This document shows positions 1-8,422 of a stretch of 21,201 bases of DNA, piece by piece. This stretch comes from JAVVEW01 sp032251045 (GTDB lineage: Bacteria; Pseudomonadota; Gammaproteobacteria; Methylococcales; Methylomonadaceae). Positions within the stretch are counted from its first letter, which is position 1. Every line of letters starts with the position of its first letter. A program made the translations under genes and the position numbers. The notes beneath the pieces are model-generated. The model was not told the origin of the DNA. It saw only the letters and a program-made list of their open reading frames with translations, and searched no databases. The stretch lies in contig JAVVEW010000039.1 in the NCBI GenBank assembly GCA_032251045.1, forward strand, positions 1-21,201. The letters run 5' to 3'.

Positions 1-293
1 GGAGCTTTTTCACCCCCCTTTGAGAAAGGGGAGCTTACTCCCCTTAACAAAGGGGGGCAGGGGGGATTGCTGCCAACTCCCTGCCAGGCCAAAATCCCAC
101 CAAAAACCCCAAAAAAATCCACCAAAAAATCTATCAGTCCAGCCGGCCTTGCCAGCCTACATTGAAAATCCCCCCCAACCCCCCTTTGCAAAAGGGGGGA
201 GCTTTGTCACCCTCCTTTGAGAAAGGGGGGAGCTTTGTCACCCTCCTTTGAGAAAGGGGGGAGCTTTGTTACCCTCCTTTGAGAAAGGGGGGG
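1..293. repeat. Cluster of C-run/TTT...AAA/G-run palindromic repeats, including three tandem 31-bp units
   Basis: This stretch is made almost entirely of short palindromic units with C-runs and TTT on one side and AAA and G-runs on the other. A unit at 1-31 is followed at 198-228, 229-259 and 260-290 by three contiguous units with exact 31-bp spacing. The copies differ by only one or two bases, and the 1-31 copy differs by two. Each unit can fold into a hairpin around a GAG loop. The pattern resembles dispersed intergenic palindromic repeats seen in some methanotroph and cyanobacterial genomes; that comparison is from memory. No gene is supported here, and a short plus-strand reading frame across it is repeat-derived. 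Confidence 0.85.
40..199. repeat. MITE-like structure: inverted repeat arms flanking about 100 bp
   Basis: The reverse complement of 40-68 (AAT, six C, TG, six C, TTTG, then a G-run) closely matches 167-199 (AAT, seven C, AA, six C, TTTG, then a G-run). The two arms enclose an A/C-rich spacer (69-166) that shows no coding potential. Arms of about 30 bp around a short non-coding core look like a miniature inverted-repeat element. Each arm is itself palindromic, so a chance pairing of two copies of the dispersed repeat is an equally good reading. No target-site duplication was identified. Confidence 0.5.
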
Positions 294-302
294 AGTGGAC
301 TT

Positions 303-650
303 TTTGGGCGAAATCGTCTCATCATGATTGCTGTCTGTCGTTACTTTGAATTTTTTGGGGTAACGTACAGCCAGCTCTCGTTCTTGCATCAGACGTCGCG
401 TTTTAAACCGCCCCACGGTAAAGCCTTGTTTTTTCAAATCATCCGATAACTGGCGTGAGCCATAAATCGATTTATGTTCGTTGAAAATCTGTTCGGCTTT
501 GTCGGCCAGCATTTCATCTCGTTGCTTTCTAGCTGAGTCCTCGGGTGCTTGACGCCACGCATAATAGCGATTGGTGCTGACACCCATTACACGACACAGT
601 ACGGTCACTGGATACGTCCTCTCTTGCTCTCCGGTTTTTTTCGCTTTGTG
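303..650 (-). pseudogene. IS3-family transposase (OrfB) N-terminal remnant
   Basis: The minus-strand translation reads from a YPVTVLCRVMGVS motif through YYAWRQ, IFNEHKSIYGSRQL and FTVGRFKTRRLMQE to KFKVTTDSNH. This is the HTH_21 region that opens the OrfB transposase of IS3-family elements and precedes the DDE integrase core. The upstream side is closed by an in-frame stop at 651-653. The downstream side runs straight into the palindromic repeats near 300. No DDE catalytic domain, OrfA or terminal inverted repeat is visible, so about 115 codons survive of a protein usually near 280. It cannot encode an active transposase. Confidence 0.85.
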
Positions 651-660
651 TTACCGATGA

Positions 661-1192
661 CCAGCCGTCAGCCTCACGGCAGCAAGTAAGGCGAACTTTT
701 ATGTGCTGGATGAAGGCGCGCTGATCAATCGGGCCGAGTGGTCTGACAGCATGCGCAACCTGGTTGTGGCGCTCTTCCGACTGGAGCATAACCGCGACGA
801 ACAGGACATGCTTAACGTGCTGGGCACACTGGTCGAATGGTTACAGGCTGAGGAACAGCGAGGGCTCAGGCGTGCTTTTGTGGTGGATTCGCCGCGTGCT
901 GCTGCCGGGCCGGGCGTCGGGGATGGAGTTGCCCGAGTTTAACGACTTACAAGATTTGCATGAGGTACACGACATGTTGGCTGAACGTATCAAGCAATGG
1001 CCTGAGCAGTGGGAACAGCGGGGCGTCGAGAAAGGGTTGCAGGAAGGTCTCCAGAAGGGACGCATGGAAGCCCGGCACGAGATGGCCCGCAATCTGATCC
1101 GTATGAATATCCTGAGTGACGTTCAGATTGCGCAGGCATCGGGTTTGTCGGAAGCCGAGGTCAAGGCGCTTCGTTCTGAAACGAAGCACTGA
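661..1192 (+). pseudogene. Rpn-family (PD-(D/E)XK) transposase/nuclease remnant, 5'-truncated and frameshifted
   Basis: The first frame reads NFYVLDEGALINRAEW... to LRRAFVV and then runs to a stop near 942. The neighbouring frame continues with WIRRVLLPGRASGMELPEF, then HDMLAERIKQWPEQWEQRG, a KGLQEGLQKGRMEARHEM charged repeat and a C-terminal ASGLSEAEV helix. The two halves belong to one protein of the Rpn/YhgA-like family, joined by a one- or two-base indel near 880-886. The N-terminal nuclease domain with the catalytic residues is missing. The 5' end abuts the IS3 remnant, which suggests a chain of insertions and deletions. A second, better preserved relative lies at the right edge of the window. 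Confidence 0.8.
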
Positions 1193-1275
1193 ATTGAGCT
1201 CATGACAATCGAGGTGAGTGGGGGGCAGGCTGTCTTGGTGAGCATAACGATCCGATCATGCCAGGGAGGGCTGCG

Positions 1276-3681
1276 TTAGCGGCCCAGGCAGCGCTGAATG
1301 GTCAAGTGGGTGGCTTGCCGGGCCGGGCCATAGGCGGCTAGGCTGGCGACTAATAATACCAGCCCCAGCCAATACCAGGGCGCCAGCGGATTAAAAGCAA
1401 AATCCAGCTCGACGCCCAGCACTGTTTGCCCCAGTTGCTCGGCTGCCGGTCGGGCCAGGACAAACGCCAAGGGTACGCTAAGCAACCAGGCCAGCACGCC
1501 TTGCCACAGCCCTTCCAGCCAGAACAGCCGAAAAATACTCCCGGATGGCGCGCCTATCGCCCTGAGTACGCCAATTTCCCGGGTGCGCTGCAACACGCCC
1601 AGGGTCAATGCGCCCGATAAGCCAATGCCGGCCACGCTGGCAATCAGCGCGGCCAGGCCGAATAACGTCAGCAGCAGTGGCTGGAATTGTTGATGCAGCT
1701 CGCGCTGATGTTGCAGACGGCCATGGGTGGCGAAAACATTGACTGCAATGCCGTGTTCGGTCAGCCAGTTTTGCGCCTGTTCAAGAAATGCCTGCTCAGC
1801 CTCAGGCGTGGTCAACGCCGCATTGAGCAATATTGTATCCGCTCGGCGCTTGATGCCAGGTGAGTGTCGCAAGGTGCTCAGGGGGGCGTACACAGGCTCA
1901 ACACTAAAACCGGTGCCCACCAGCCAGCGATACAGGCCTACTACCTGCCAAAGCGCTGTCTGTTGACCGACCGGTAACGGCACGCTATCGCCCAGTTGAA
2001 TATGATTCAAGGCGGCGGTTTCGGCATTTAACACCAGCACGCGCCGCCCCGCATCCCCGGGGCCAAGCCAGCGGCCCTGTACCAGCGCGGGCTGGAAGCC
2101 GCTGGCCGCCACCGGGACACCGACCAGTTGCAAGCCCAGGCTGCCTTGTTGGCGTAGTGGTTGGCCGTCGCCTGCGTTGGCTTGCAACGGCCAATGTTGC
2201 CAGCTTCGTGCCTGTTGTACGCCTGGCAGTTGTTGTAGCAGATTCAGCAGTGGCTGTTCCGGCTGCGCTTGCGCCAAGGCCAGGTGTATATTGTAAGCGC
2301 GCCGTTGGTGGTCGTGTTGCAAGGTCAGGTCAATCGACGCCGCCAGCGCCAGCAACACCATCAGCATGACGCCGGCGCTGATCAGCACGCCTTGGGTGAT
2401 GGCCAGGCGGCCTGTTTGGCGCAGCATATTGCCCAGGGCCGCAGCCTCCAGCGTCGGCAGGAAGCGTGCTGCAAGGCGCTCTAGCGCAGCTTGCAGACGC
2501 ATGTGCCCCGGTTCCGGCAGGTCGCTCAGCGCGGTACGCACACTCTGGCGCACACCCCGCCAGACCGGTAGCGCGGCCACGGCCAGTGGCGCCAGTACGC
2601 TGCCAGCCAGCATGACCGCCACGGCCTTGCTTGAAAACAAGAACTCAGTCGCGTTGATGTTGAACCAATCAAGTAATTGCCGCGCTAAAGCATCGGCGCT
2701 GAATAGCGCCGCCGGCAGGGCCAGTAATAGACCACCCAGCGCCAACAGCAAGGTTTCCGCCAGGTAAACGCCCATTAACGTGGCGACGCCACCCCCTAGT
2801 GCCTTGATAATGCCGATTTGACGACGCTCCTGAGCCAGATGCGCGGCCAGACTGTTGGCAATCAGCATGCACGACAGCAGCAACGATGCCAGACCAATGT
2901 GTTGTAACACCTGGTTAATGCCGGCCAGAAACGGACGTCCCCAGTGACGTTCAGGGTCCTGTACCAGCAGCGCACCCACCATGACGTTATGCTCGGCACA
3001 CAGTTGGCGCACACGCACGGCCAGTTGATGGGCGCGCTCGGCTTGGTACGGCGGCGTCAAGGTGATCAGTAATTGCCGGAAACTGGCCGGTGCCAGACCC
3101 AACTCATGCGCAGAGTGCGGGTCGGCAAAAAAATGCGCCAAACCACCAAAGCGGGGTGGTTGCACAAAAGGATGACGCATCACGCCGACTACAGGCCACT
3201 GAAAGAGGCGCTGCTGGTGCTTGAAGTGCAACACCGTCCCTGGCGACAGCCCAAAGGCCATGGCGCTTTGGCGCTCCACCGCCAGTTGTCGGCTTCCAGG
3301 CCATGCACCTTCAATGGGCGTTATCTTTGACATAGACTGCAGGGCAGGGGCCGTGCGCACCACCAGTAAAGCATTGCGCCAATGCTGTTGCGCATCTTGA
3401 TAGCGAATCGGCAGCGGCGTGACGGTTTCAATGGCTGCGACATCGGTTTCGGCGTGGATGGCCTGGTACAGTGTCGCATCCCCATCGCCGCGTAACATTA
3501 CGTTAATATGCGCCGGTTGTGAGGCGCGTTGAGAAAGGTCCATCTGCACCAGTAAGCTATCGATCATGCCAAACACGGTGCCCAGACAGAATAGCCCGGC
3601 GGCAATACTCAGCATCACAGACAAGCTGCGGCCGGGCGTTTTGACGAGGTCGGCGCGAATCTTGGAGGTCAGGCTGTTCAC
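1276..3681 (-). CDS. FtsX/MacB-type ABC transporter permease, 801 aa
   Basis: This is an integral inner-membrane subunit expected to work with the ATPase encoded just upstream. One membrane segment follows the N-terminus (about residues 18-42). A large periplasmic domain comes next, then an FtsX block with QIGIIKALGGG (about 255-370), a second N-type helix near 420, a second periplasmic domain, and a C-terminal FtsX block with REIGVLRAIGAPSGSIF. The two FtsX modules give about eight helices, typical of long LolC/MacB-related permeases that push or extract substrates at the membrane. The start is GTG at 3679-3681, overlapping the ATPase stop as GTGA, so translation is probably coupled. The substrate is unknown; lipid or lipoprotein handling is inferred from family only. 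It is the last gene of the minus-strand train and converges on the Rpn remnant. Confidence 0.88.
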   Translation of the reverse strand: MNSLTSKIRADLVKTPGRSLSVMLSIAAGLFCLGTVFGMIDSLLVQMDLSQRASQPAHINVMLRGDGDATLYQAIHAETDVAAIETVTPLPIRYQDAQQHWRNALLVVRTAPALQSMSKITPIEGAWPGSRQLAVERQSAMAFGLSPGTVLHFKHQQRLFQWPVVGVMRHPFVQPPRFGGLAHFFADPHSAHELGLAPASFRQLLITLTPPYQAERAHQLAVRVRQLCAEHNVMVGALLVQDPERHWGRPFLAGINQVLQHIGLASLLLSCMLIANSLAAHLAQERRQIGIIKALGGGVATLMGVYLAETLLLALGGLLLALPAALFSADALARQLLDWFNINATEFLFSSKAVAVMLAGSVLAPLAVAALPVWRGVRQSVRTALSDLPEPGHMRLQAALERLAARFLPTLEAAALGNMLRQTGRLAITQGVLISAGVMLMVLLALAASIDLTLQHDHQRRAYNIHLALAQAQPEQPLLNLLQQLPGVQQARSWQHWPLQANAGDGQPLRQQGSLGLQLVGVPVAASGFQPALVQGRWLGPGDAGRRVLVLNAETAALNHIQLGDSVPLPVGQQTALWQVVGLYRWLVGTGFSVEPVYAPLSTLRHSPGIKRRADTILLNAALTTPEAEQAFLEQAQNWLTEHGIAVNVFATHGRLQHQRELHQQFQPLLLTLFGLAALIASVAGIGLSGALTLGVLQRTREIGVLRAIGAPSGSIFRLFWLEGLWQGVLAWLLSVPLAFVLARPAAEQLGQTVLGVELDFAFNPLAPWYWLGLVLLVASLAAYGPARQATHLTIQRCLGR

Positions 3682-4370
3682 GAAGCGATTCCAGAATCGG
3701 CAAATATGCGCCCGGCGCGTATTTCCACGCGGCGGTCTGCAGCCTGTGCCAGGGCCTCGTTATGGGTGACCATCAGCACCGTTTTACCTTCATCGCGTAA
3801 TGCTAAAAACAATTGCAAAATGGCTTCAGCACTGGCGCAGTCCAGGTTGCCGGTTGGCTCATCGGCAACCAGTAAACCGGGGTTGTTCGCCAGCGCCCTG
3901 GCGATGGCGGCGCGTTGCTGTTGACCCCCTGAGACTTCCGCAGGCAAGCGTGTGGCCACATCGGCAAGCCCCACCGAGTCCAGCAGCGCCAAAGCTCGGG
4001 CGCGACGTTCGCGTTGACTTAGCCGACCGAGAAAATCCATCGGCAGCACCACGTTTTGCCACAAGGTGAGGGTGGGCAGCAGCTGGAAGAATTGAAAAAT
4101 AATGCCCACATGGGCACAGCGCCAGCGCGTCAGCTGCCTTTGACTGAGCCCTGCCAATGCTTTGCCCTCAACATGGATATGGCCCCGGCTGGGCCGGTCC
4201 AGGCCGGTGATTAAGTTCAGCAAGGTGGTTTTGCCATTACCAGAGGGGCCGACCAGGGCGCTGAACTGTCCCTGCGCCAAATCCAGACACACATCATGCA
4301 AGGCCGTTTGCTGGCCACCGGTGTGGACATACTCTTTGTAAACATGACGCAGTTCGATAATCGGCCGCAT
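3678..4370 (-). CDS. LolD/MacB-type ABC transporter ATP-binding protein
   Basis: A 230-aa cytoplasmic ATPase with Walker A GPSGNGKT (residues 41-48), the Q-loop in FQFFQLLPTLT, signature VSGGQQQRAAIARAL, Walker B LLVADEPTGNLD and H-loop VTHNEA. The FQ(S/F)FQLLPTLT and ADEPTGNLD wording is that of the LolD/FtsE/MacB (type VII) group rather than of nutrient importers. The signature begins with V instead of the commoner L, which is tolerated in this group. It overlaps the downstream permease gene by four bases and lies 85 bp after ybbP. A TATAAT at 4400-4405 on the minus strand could give it its own promoter. Confidence 0.92.
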   Translation of the reverse strand: MRPIIELRHVYKEYVHTGGQQTALHDVCLDLAQGQFSALVGPSGNGKTTLLNLITGLDRPSRGHIHVEGKALAGLSQRQLTRWRCAHVGIIFQFFQLLPTLTLWQNVVLPMDFLGRLSQRERRARALALLDSVGLADVATRLPAEVSGGQQQRAAIARALANNPGLLVADEPTGNLDCASAEAILQLFLALRDEGKTVLMVTHNEALAQAADRRVEIRAGRIFADSGIAS

Positions 4371-4399
4371 GAGGCAGGTTTCAAGTCAAATAAACAGTC

Positions 4400-4405
4400 A
4401 TTATA
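4400..4405 (-). promoter_or_regulatory. Possible -10 box for the second ABC cassette
   Basis: A perfect TATAAT lies on the minus strand about 30 bp upstream of the ATPase ATG at 4370, in the 85-bp gap after ybbP. No convincing -35 hexamer is seen at 16-18 bp. This may be a weak or activator-dependent promoter, or chance. Confidence 0.35.
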
Positions 4406-4455
4406 CCCGCAGGGTCGCTGTCATCGTGGGGGTTTGGCCATCAGGTCGCTGGCTG

Positions 4456-6936
4456 TTAAGCGGTTTCCCGCAATAACAGAATCGGTGGCCGGGTGTAGAT
4501 TGGGCGTACACCGAAAAAGCCCAGCGCGCCGATCAGTAAAGTGCTCAACACCAGGGTGATGCTATCCAGACCAAAGGCTATGCCATAGTCCAGGTGCAAC
4601 AGCCGGTCATACACCAGCCAGCGGGTCAGTTCGGTCAGCAACACCGCCAGAAGTCCGGCCATGGCGCCCAGTAGCAGAAATTCATAACCATACACCCGCA
4701 TCAGCCAGCTGCGGCTGCCGCCTAAGGTGCGCAGCAATGCGCCTTGCCGCTGGCGTTGTTTCAAACTGATACCGATTTGCGCCAACAACACTAACACGCC
4801 GGCGCCTAAGGCTAGCGCGGCCAGATAGTTGAGTGCCTGGGACAGAATACCGATCAGTTTTTGCAGCTGACGCACCAGGGCGCCGATTTCCAGAATCGAG
4901 GCGCCGGGATACGCCCTGGCCCAGGCATTGAGCAGGTGTTTTTGGCTGTCGGGCAGATAAAAACTGGTCAGGTAAGTGGCGGCGAAATCGTCCAGTGTGC
5001 CGGGGGTGAAAATGAAATAAAAATTCGGTTTCAAACTGTCCCAGCGCAAGCGGCGTATGCTGCTGATGATGGCGTTGACCTGGCGCCCGCCGATACTGAA
5101 TGCAAGCCGGTCGCCGACTTTAAGCCCCAGGCTGTCCGCCACGCCTTGCTCTACCGACACTTGCCCGCTTGGTGCTTTGGCAGCCCACCAGGTGCCTTCG
5201 ATAATCTGATTGGTCTCGGGGAGGTCGCGAGCAAAGGTCAGGCTTAAATCCCGATGCAGCGCTCGCTCGCCCTGGCTGCCTGGCCTGGCTTGTTGTGTGG
5301 CGGGGTGCTCGTTAATGGTGACCAGACGGCCGCGCACCACAGGGTAGAAACGGCTGGCCGCGATGGCTTGAGTGTTGAACTCGGCTTTAAGCTCGGGTAA
5401 ATAGTCGGGAAACACATTGAGCAAAAAATAATTCGGCGCGTTAGCGGGCAGTTGCTGTTGCCAGTCGGCCAGTAAATCATTACGCGCCACATAAGAGGTC
5501 AGGATGACAAACAAGGTCAGCGCCAATACCAGCACTTGTCGGCTATTGGCAGCGGCGTTTTGACTGAGCGAGATCAGCGCAAAACGCAGTGCCGCCGCCC
5601 CCCAATGCGCGCCGCGCCGGCTTTGCGCGATCAGCCAGGTCAATAGGCTTAGCAGCGCCAGGCTGACCACAGGGCCAAACAGCGCAAAGCCCAGCACCAG
5701 CGACAAGGGTTGGCGCTGCGCTAACAGCAAGCCGACCACCAGCACTAAGGCCAGGGTATAGGTCAGCCAGGCGCTGGCCGGCATGGCATCGAGGTCGTGG
5801 CGCAATACGCGCAGCGGCGATACCTGGCCCAGACGCTGTAACGGCGGCCAGGCAAAAGCGAATAAACCGAGTACGCCCAGTAGCCAGTTTTGCATAAACA
5901 CCCACGGCCCTGGCGCGGTCGTGGCGGCAGGGATTAAATCAGCGAACAAGGCCAGCAGCAGATGGTAGCCCAGCCAGCCCAGCAGTACCCCCAGCGTGGA
6001 TAACAGCCCGCCCAGTACCAGCCATTGCCAGGCATAAAGTTTAAGCACACAGGCTCGGGTCATGCCTAAACAGCGCAGCACGGCGGTGGCGTCATATTGG
6101 CGCAGGGTGAACTGCCGGGCGCTGGCAGCCATCGCCACGCCGGATAGCAAGACCACCAACACGCTGGCCAGCCCCAGGGTTTGTTCGGTGCGTGACAGCA
6201 CCGCGCCCAGTTCAGGGCGGTCAAGCCGTATATCGAGCAGCTTCTGCCCGGCTTGCAGTTGCGGCGTTAACGCTTTTTTGAATGCCGCGACTGCCTGTTC
6301 CGGCCCGGCCCATTGGTAAAAATAATGCACATGACTGCCCGGACGCAGCACGCCAGCCTGGTCAATGTCGTTTAAGTTCATCATGACCCTGGGCGTTAAG
6401 CTGAACAGATTGCCGCGCCGGTCCGGTTCGTGGACTAACACCCCGCTGATGGTTAGGGGGACCTCGCCGACCAGCAGCTGAGCACCGATGTTCAGTTTCA
6501 GCGCTGACAACACTCTGTCGTCCACCCAGGCTTGGCCGGGCGGTGGGCCGTGGCGCAGGTCCTGCCGGCCAAGGCGGTCAGTGTGCAAGGTCAAATGGCC
6601 GCGCAGCGGATAAGCCTGACTGACCGCTTTAATGCCAGCCAACAATAATTGTTCGTTTTCCATCAAGACGCTGGAAAATTCCAGCGTCCGCGATGCGGTC
6701 AGACCCGCCGCGGTGGCTTGTTGCTGAAGCGCTTCAGGCAGTGGGTGGCTGTCGGTAAATACCAGGTCTCCGGCCAGAAACTCACCGGCGGCCTGATTGA
6801 GGCCCTGCTGTAAACGATGTGCGAACAAATTGACCGAGGTCAGCGCGGTGACCGCGATCATCAGCGCGACGACCATAATCCACAATTCGCGTTGTCTGGT
6901 TTCGCGTCGTAACAGGCGCAGACCCAAAGCCATCAT
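4456..6936 (-). CDS. ybbP: YbbP-like FtsX-family ABC permease, 826 aa
   Basis: This is the inner-membrane permease partner of YbbA. Hydrophobic segments appear near the N-terminus (LWIMVVALMIAVTALTSV), then in a block of about six helices in the middle (from LGLASVLVVLLSGVAMA through VLVLALTLFVILTSYVA), and three at the C-terminus. Two periplasmic domains lie between them. Ten helices and about 800 residues match YbbP/DUF214 proteins. The ATG at 6934-6936 is chosen because AAGGAG sits seven bases upstream and because it overlaps the ybbA stop as ATGA; a TTG two codons earlier is less likely. E. coli YbbAP is linked to the thioesterase TesA, but no tesA neighbour is present here. The proposed role, extracting hydrophobic compounds from the membrane, is inferred from the family. 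Confidence 0.9.
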   Translation of the reverse strand: MMALGLRLLRRETRQRELWIMVVALMIAVTALTSVNLFAHRLQQGLNQAAGEFLAGDLVFTDSHPLPEALQQQATAAGLTASRTLEFSSVLMENEQLLLAGIKAVSQAYPLRGHLTLHTDRLGRQDLRHGPPPGQAWVDDRVLSALKLNIGAQLLVGEVPLTISGVLVHEPDRRGNLFSLTPRVMMNLNDIDQAGVLRPGSHVHYFYQWAGPEQAVAAFKKALTPQLQAGQKLLDIRLDRPELGAVLSRTEQTLGLASVLVVLLSGVAMAASARQFTLRQYDATAVLRCLGMTRACVLKLYAWQWLVLGGLLSTLGVLLGWLGYHLLLALFADLIPAATTAPGPWVFMQNWLLGVLGLFAFAWPPLQRLGQVSPLRVLRHDLDAMPASAWLTYTLALVLVVGLLLAQRQPLSLVLGFALFGPVVSLALLSLLTWLIAQSRRGAHWGAAALRFALISLSQNAAANSRQVLVLALTLFVILTSYVARNDLLADWQQQLPANAPNYFLLNVFPDYLPELKAEFNTQAIAASRFYPVVRGRLVTINEHPATQQARPGSQGERALHRDLSLTFARDLPETNQIIEGTWWAAKAPSGQVSVEQGVADSLGLKVGDRLAFSIGGRQVNAIISSIRRLRWDSLKPNFYFIFTPGTLDDFAATYLTSFYLPDSQKHLLNAWARAYPGASILEIGALVRQLQKLIGILSQALNYLAALALGAGVLVLLAQIGISLKQRQRQGALLRTLGGSRSWLMRVYGYEFLLLGAMAGLLAVLLTELTRWLVYDRLLHLDYGIAFGLDSITLVLSTLLIGALGFFGVRPIYTRPPILLLRETA

Positions 6937-7610
6937 GACCAAACTCCTTCCGGCAAGCTCAACCGGTGCTGACAGCGCTCGGCCAGATGAATGTCATGGG
7001 TGACCAGCACTAATGTGGTTTGCTGAGCCTGATTGAGTTCAAACAACAACTCGATCAAGGTCTGACCGGTGTTGCGGTCGAGGTTGCCGGTAGGCTCGTC
7101 GGCGAACAACAGTAATGGCTCGGTGACAAATGCCCGCGCTAATGCCACGCGCTGTTGCTCACCGCCGGACAATTGCCGGGGCGTGTGATCGAGACGATGT
7201 TTAAGCCCTACGCGCTCCAGATAGGTCTGGGCGCGGGCCTTGGCATCGGCCGCGCCGACCAGTTGCAGTGGCAGCATGACATTGTCCAACGCGGTCAGGG
7301 CTGGCAACAGTTGAAACGATTGAAAGACAAAACCTACGGTCTGATTGCGCAGCAGCGCTCGCTTGTCCTTGTTCATCGCGGTCAATTCCTGACCGGCCAG
7401 CGTGATGCGGCCACTGCTGACATCATCTAGCCCTGCCAACAGCCCCAGCAAGGTAGTTTTGCCCGAGCCGGATTCGCCGACAATGGCCAGGCTTTCGGCC
7501 GCTTTCAGGCGCAGCGAAGTCGGCTGGAGAATGGTTAGCGGGCCGCTGGCGGTGTTGACGGTTTTGCTGACTTGGTCGGCGTCGATCAGATAGCTGTGTT
7601 CGGTATTCAT
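6933..7610 (-). CDS. ybbA: YbbA-like ABC transporter ATP-binding protein
   Basis: A 225-aa ATPase with Walker A GESGSGKT (residues 45-52), Q-loop region FVFQSFQLLPALT, signature LSGGEQQRVALARAF, Walker B LLFADEPTGNLD and H-loop VTHDIHLA. This layout and length match YbbA, the ATPase of the YbbA-YbbP complex at the cytoplasmic face of the inner membrane. Its stop overlaps the ybbP start (ATGA), which fixes the pair as a unit. The ATG at 7608-7610 lacks a strong Shine-Dalgarno sequence. It follows the ygjP-like gene by 72 bp on the same strand, so read-through from the hyp side is possible. Confidence 0.92.
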   Translation of the reverse strand: MNTEHSYLIDADQVSKTVNTASGPLTILQPTSLRLKAAESLAIVGESGSGKTTLLGLLAGLDDVSSGRITLAGQELTAMNKDKRALLRNQTVGFVFQSFQLLPALTALDNVMLPLQLVGAADAKARAQTYLERVGLKHRLDHTPRQLSGGEQQRVALARAFVTEPLLLFADEPTGNLDRNTGQTLIELLFELNQAQQTTLVLVTHDIHLAERCQHRLSLPEGVWS

Positions 7611-7682
7611 GGCGTGGCTTTCGAAGTGGCAGTGATGGTTTGGATAGGATGCGGCACGGTGGTGGGTGGTTGGCAGTGCGGG

Positions 7683-8375
7683 TCAGGTTGAGTCGGTGTG
7701 CTGCAAACAGGCCTTGTGCACCCGCCAGTCAGGCAGGAACTGATCCATAAAGCGGTAAAAGCGGGCGTTATGGCGGGCTTCCAGTAAGTGTATCAGCTCA
7801 TGTACTAAAACGTATTCCAGGCACGCCGGTGGTTGTTTGGCCAGCTCCAGGTTCAGCCAGATGCGCTTTGCCTGAATGTTGCAGGTGCCCCAGCGAGTTT
7901 TCATGCGTTTGATATGCCAGCTGTTAGTCGAGACGCCGATACGGGCCTGCCAGTTGTCCAGCAGCGGCGGCACTTGGGCGTGCAACTGAGTCCGATAAAA
8001 ACCGGCTAACAGGCGCGTTCGCGCATCCTGGGTGGCGTCAGGCCGGATGTGTAATTGCAATCGATCACCGACGATGAGCACCTTGGGCCGGATGGTGGCC
8101 GGAATCAGTTGCAAGCGGTAAGGTTGCCCCCAAAGCGCATGACTTTCACCATCGAGCAGTTGCGTGGCCTGAGCAGGGCGCTGGCGAATGCGTTGCTGCT
8201 GGCGGCGTATCCAGGTCATGCGCTTGGTCAGCGCCTGGCTGATCATGGCCTCTGAGCAATGCCACGCCGCGGAAACCTGCACGCGGCCATCGGGCGGCAA
8301 GACGCGAATGTATAAATGTTTAATGGCTTTGCGGTGCAGTTCGATTTCCAGCCCGCTGATATGCAGTAGGGTCAT
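7683..8375 (-). CDS. YgjP-like (DUF45/M48-related) zinc metallopeptidase
   Basis: A 230-aa soluble protein of the YgjP/DUF45 family. The zinc-binding motif VHELIH lies at residues 181-186 and a third ligand candidate, H192, falls six residues later in EARHNARFY. The family-typical KTRWGTC stretch precedes it at about 159-165, and the N-terminal half is basic with a WIRRQQQRIRQR segment. No signal peptide is seen, so a cytoplasmic location is likely. The physiological substrate of these SprT-like proteins is largely unknown. The gene sits between hypD (47 bp upstream) and ybbA (72 bp downstream) on one strand. The ATG at 8373-8375 has no clear Shine-Dalgarno sequence. Confidence 0.88.
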   Translation of the reverse strand: MTLLHISGLEIELHRKAIKHLYIRVLPPDGRVQVSAAWHCSEAMISQALTKRMTWIRRQQQRIRQRPAQATQLLDGESHALWGQPYRLQLIPATIRPKVLIVGDRLQLHIRPDATQDARTRLLAGFYRTQLHAQVPPLLDNWQARIGVSTNSWHIKRMKTRWGTCNIQAKRIWLNLELAKQPPACLEYVLVHELIHLLEARHNARFYRFMDQFLPDWRVHKACLQHTDST

Positions 8376-8422
8376 GAGGGGTGATGTTCTGGCAATCGGG
8401 TTTTTTCAGGATGTTTATCCGA

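Noticed and set aside
20..220. 66-codon plus-strand reading frame in the repeat region
   Set aside because: Its sequence is a translation of C-run and G-run repeats, with no recognisable protein motif.
198..290. Regular 31-bp repeats as a CRISPR array
   Set aside because: The units are contiguous with no unique spacers and no cas gene is nearby; they are tandem palindromes.
529..789. 86-codon minus-strand frame bridging the IS3 and Rpn remnants
   Set aside because: It crosses the junction of two unrelated remnants in the wrong frame for both.
8376..8422. Terminator between hypD and the ygjP-like gene
   Set aside because: Only 4-5 bp stems can be drawn on the minus strand and no U-run follows.
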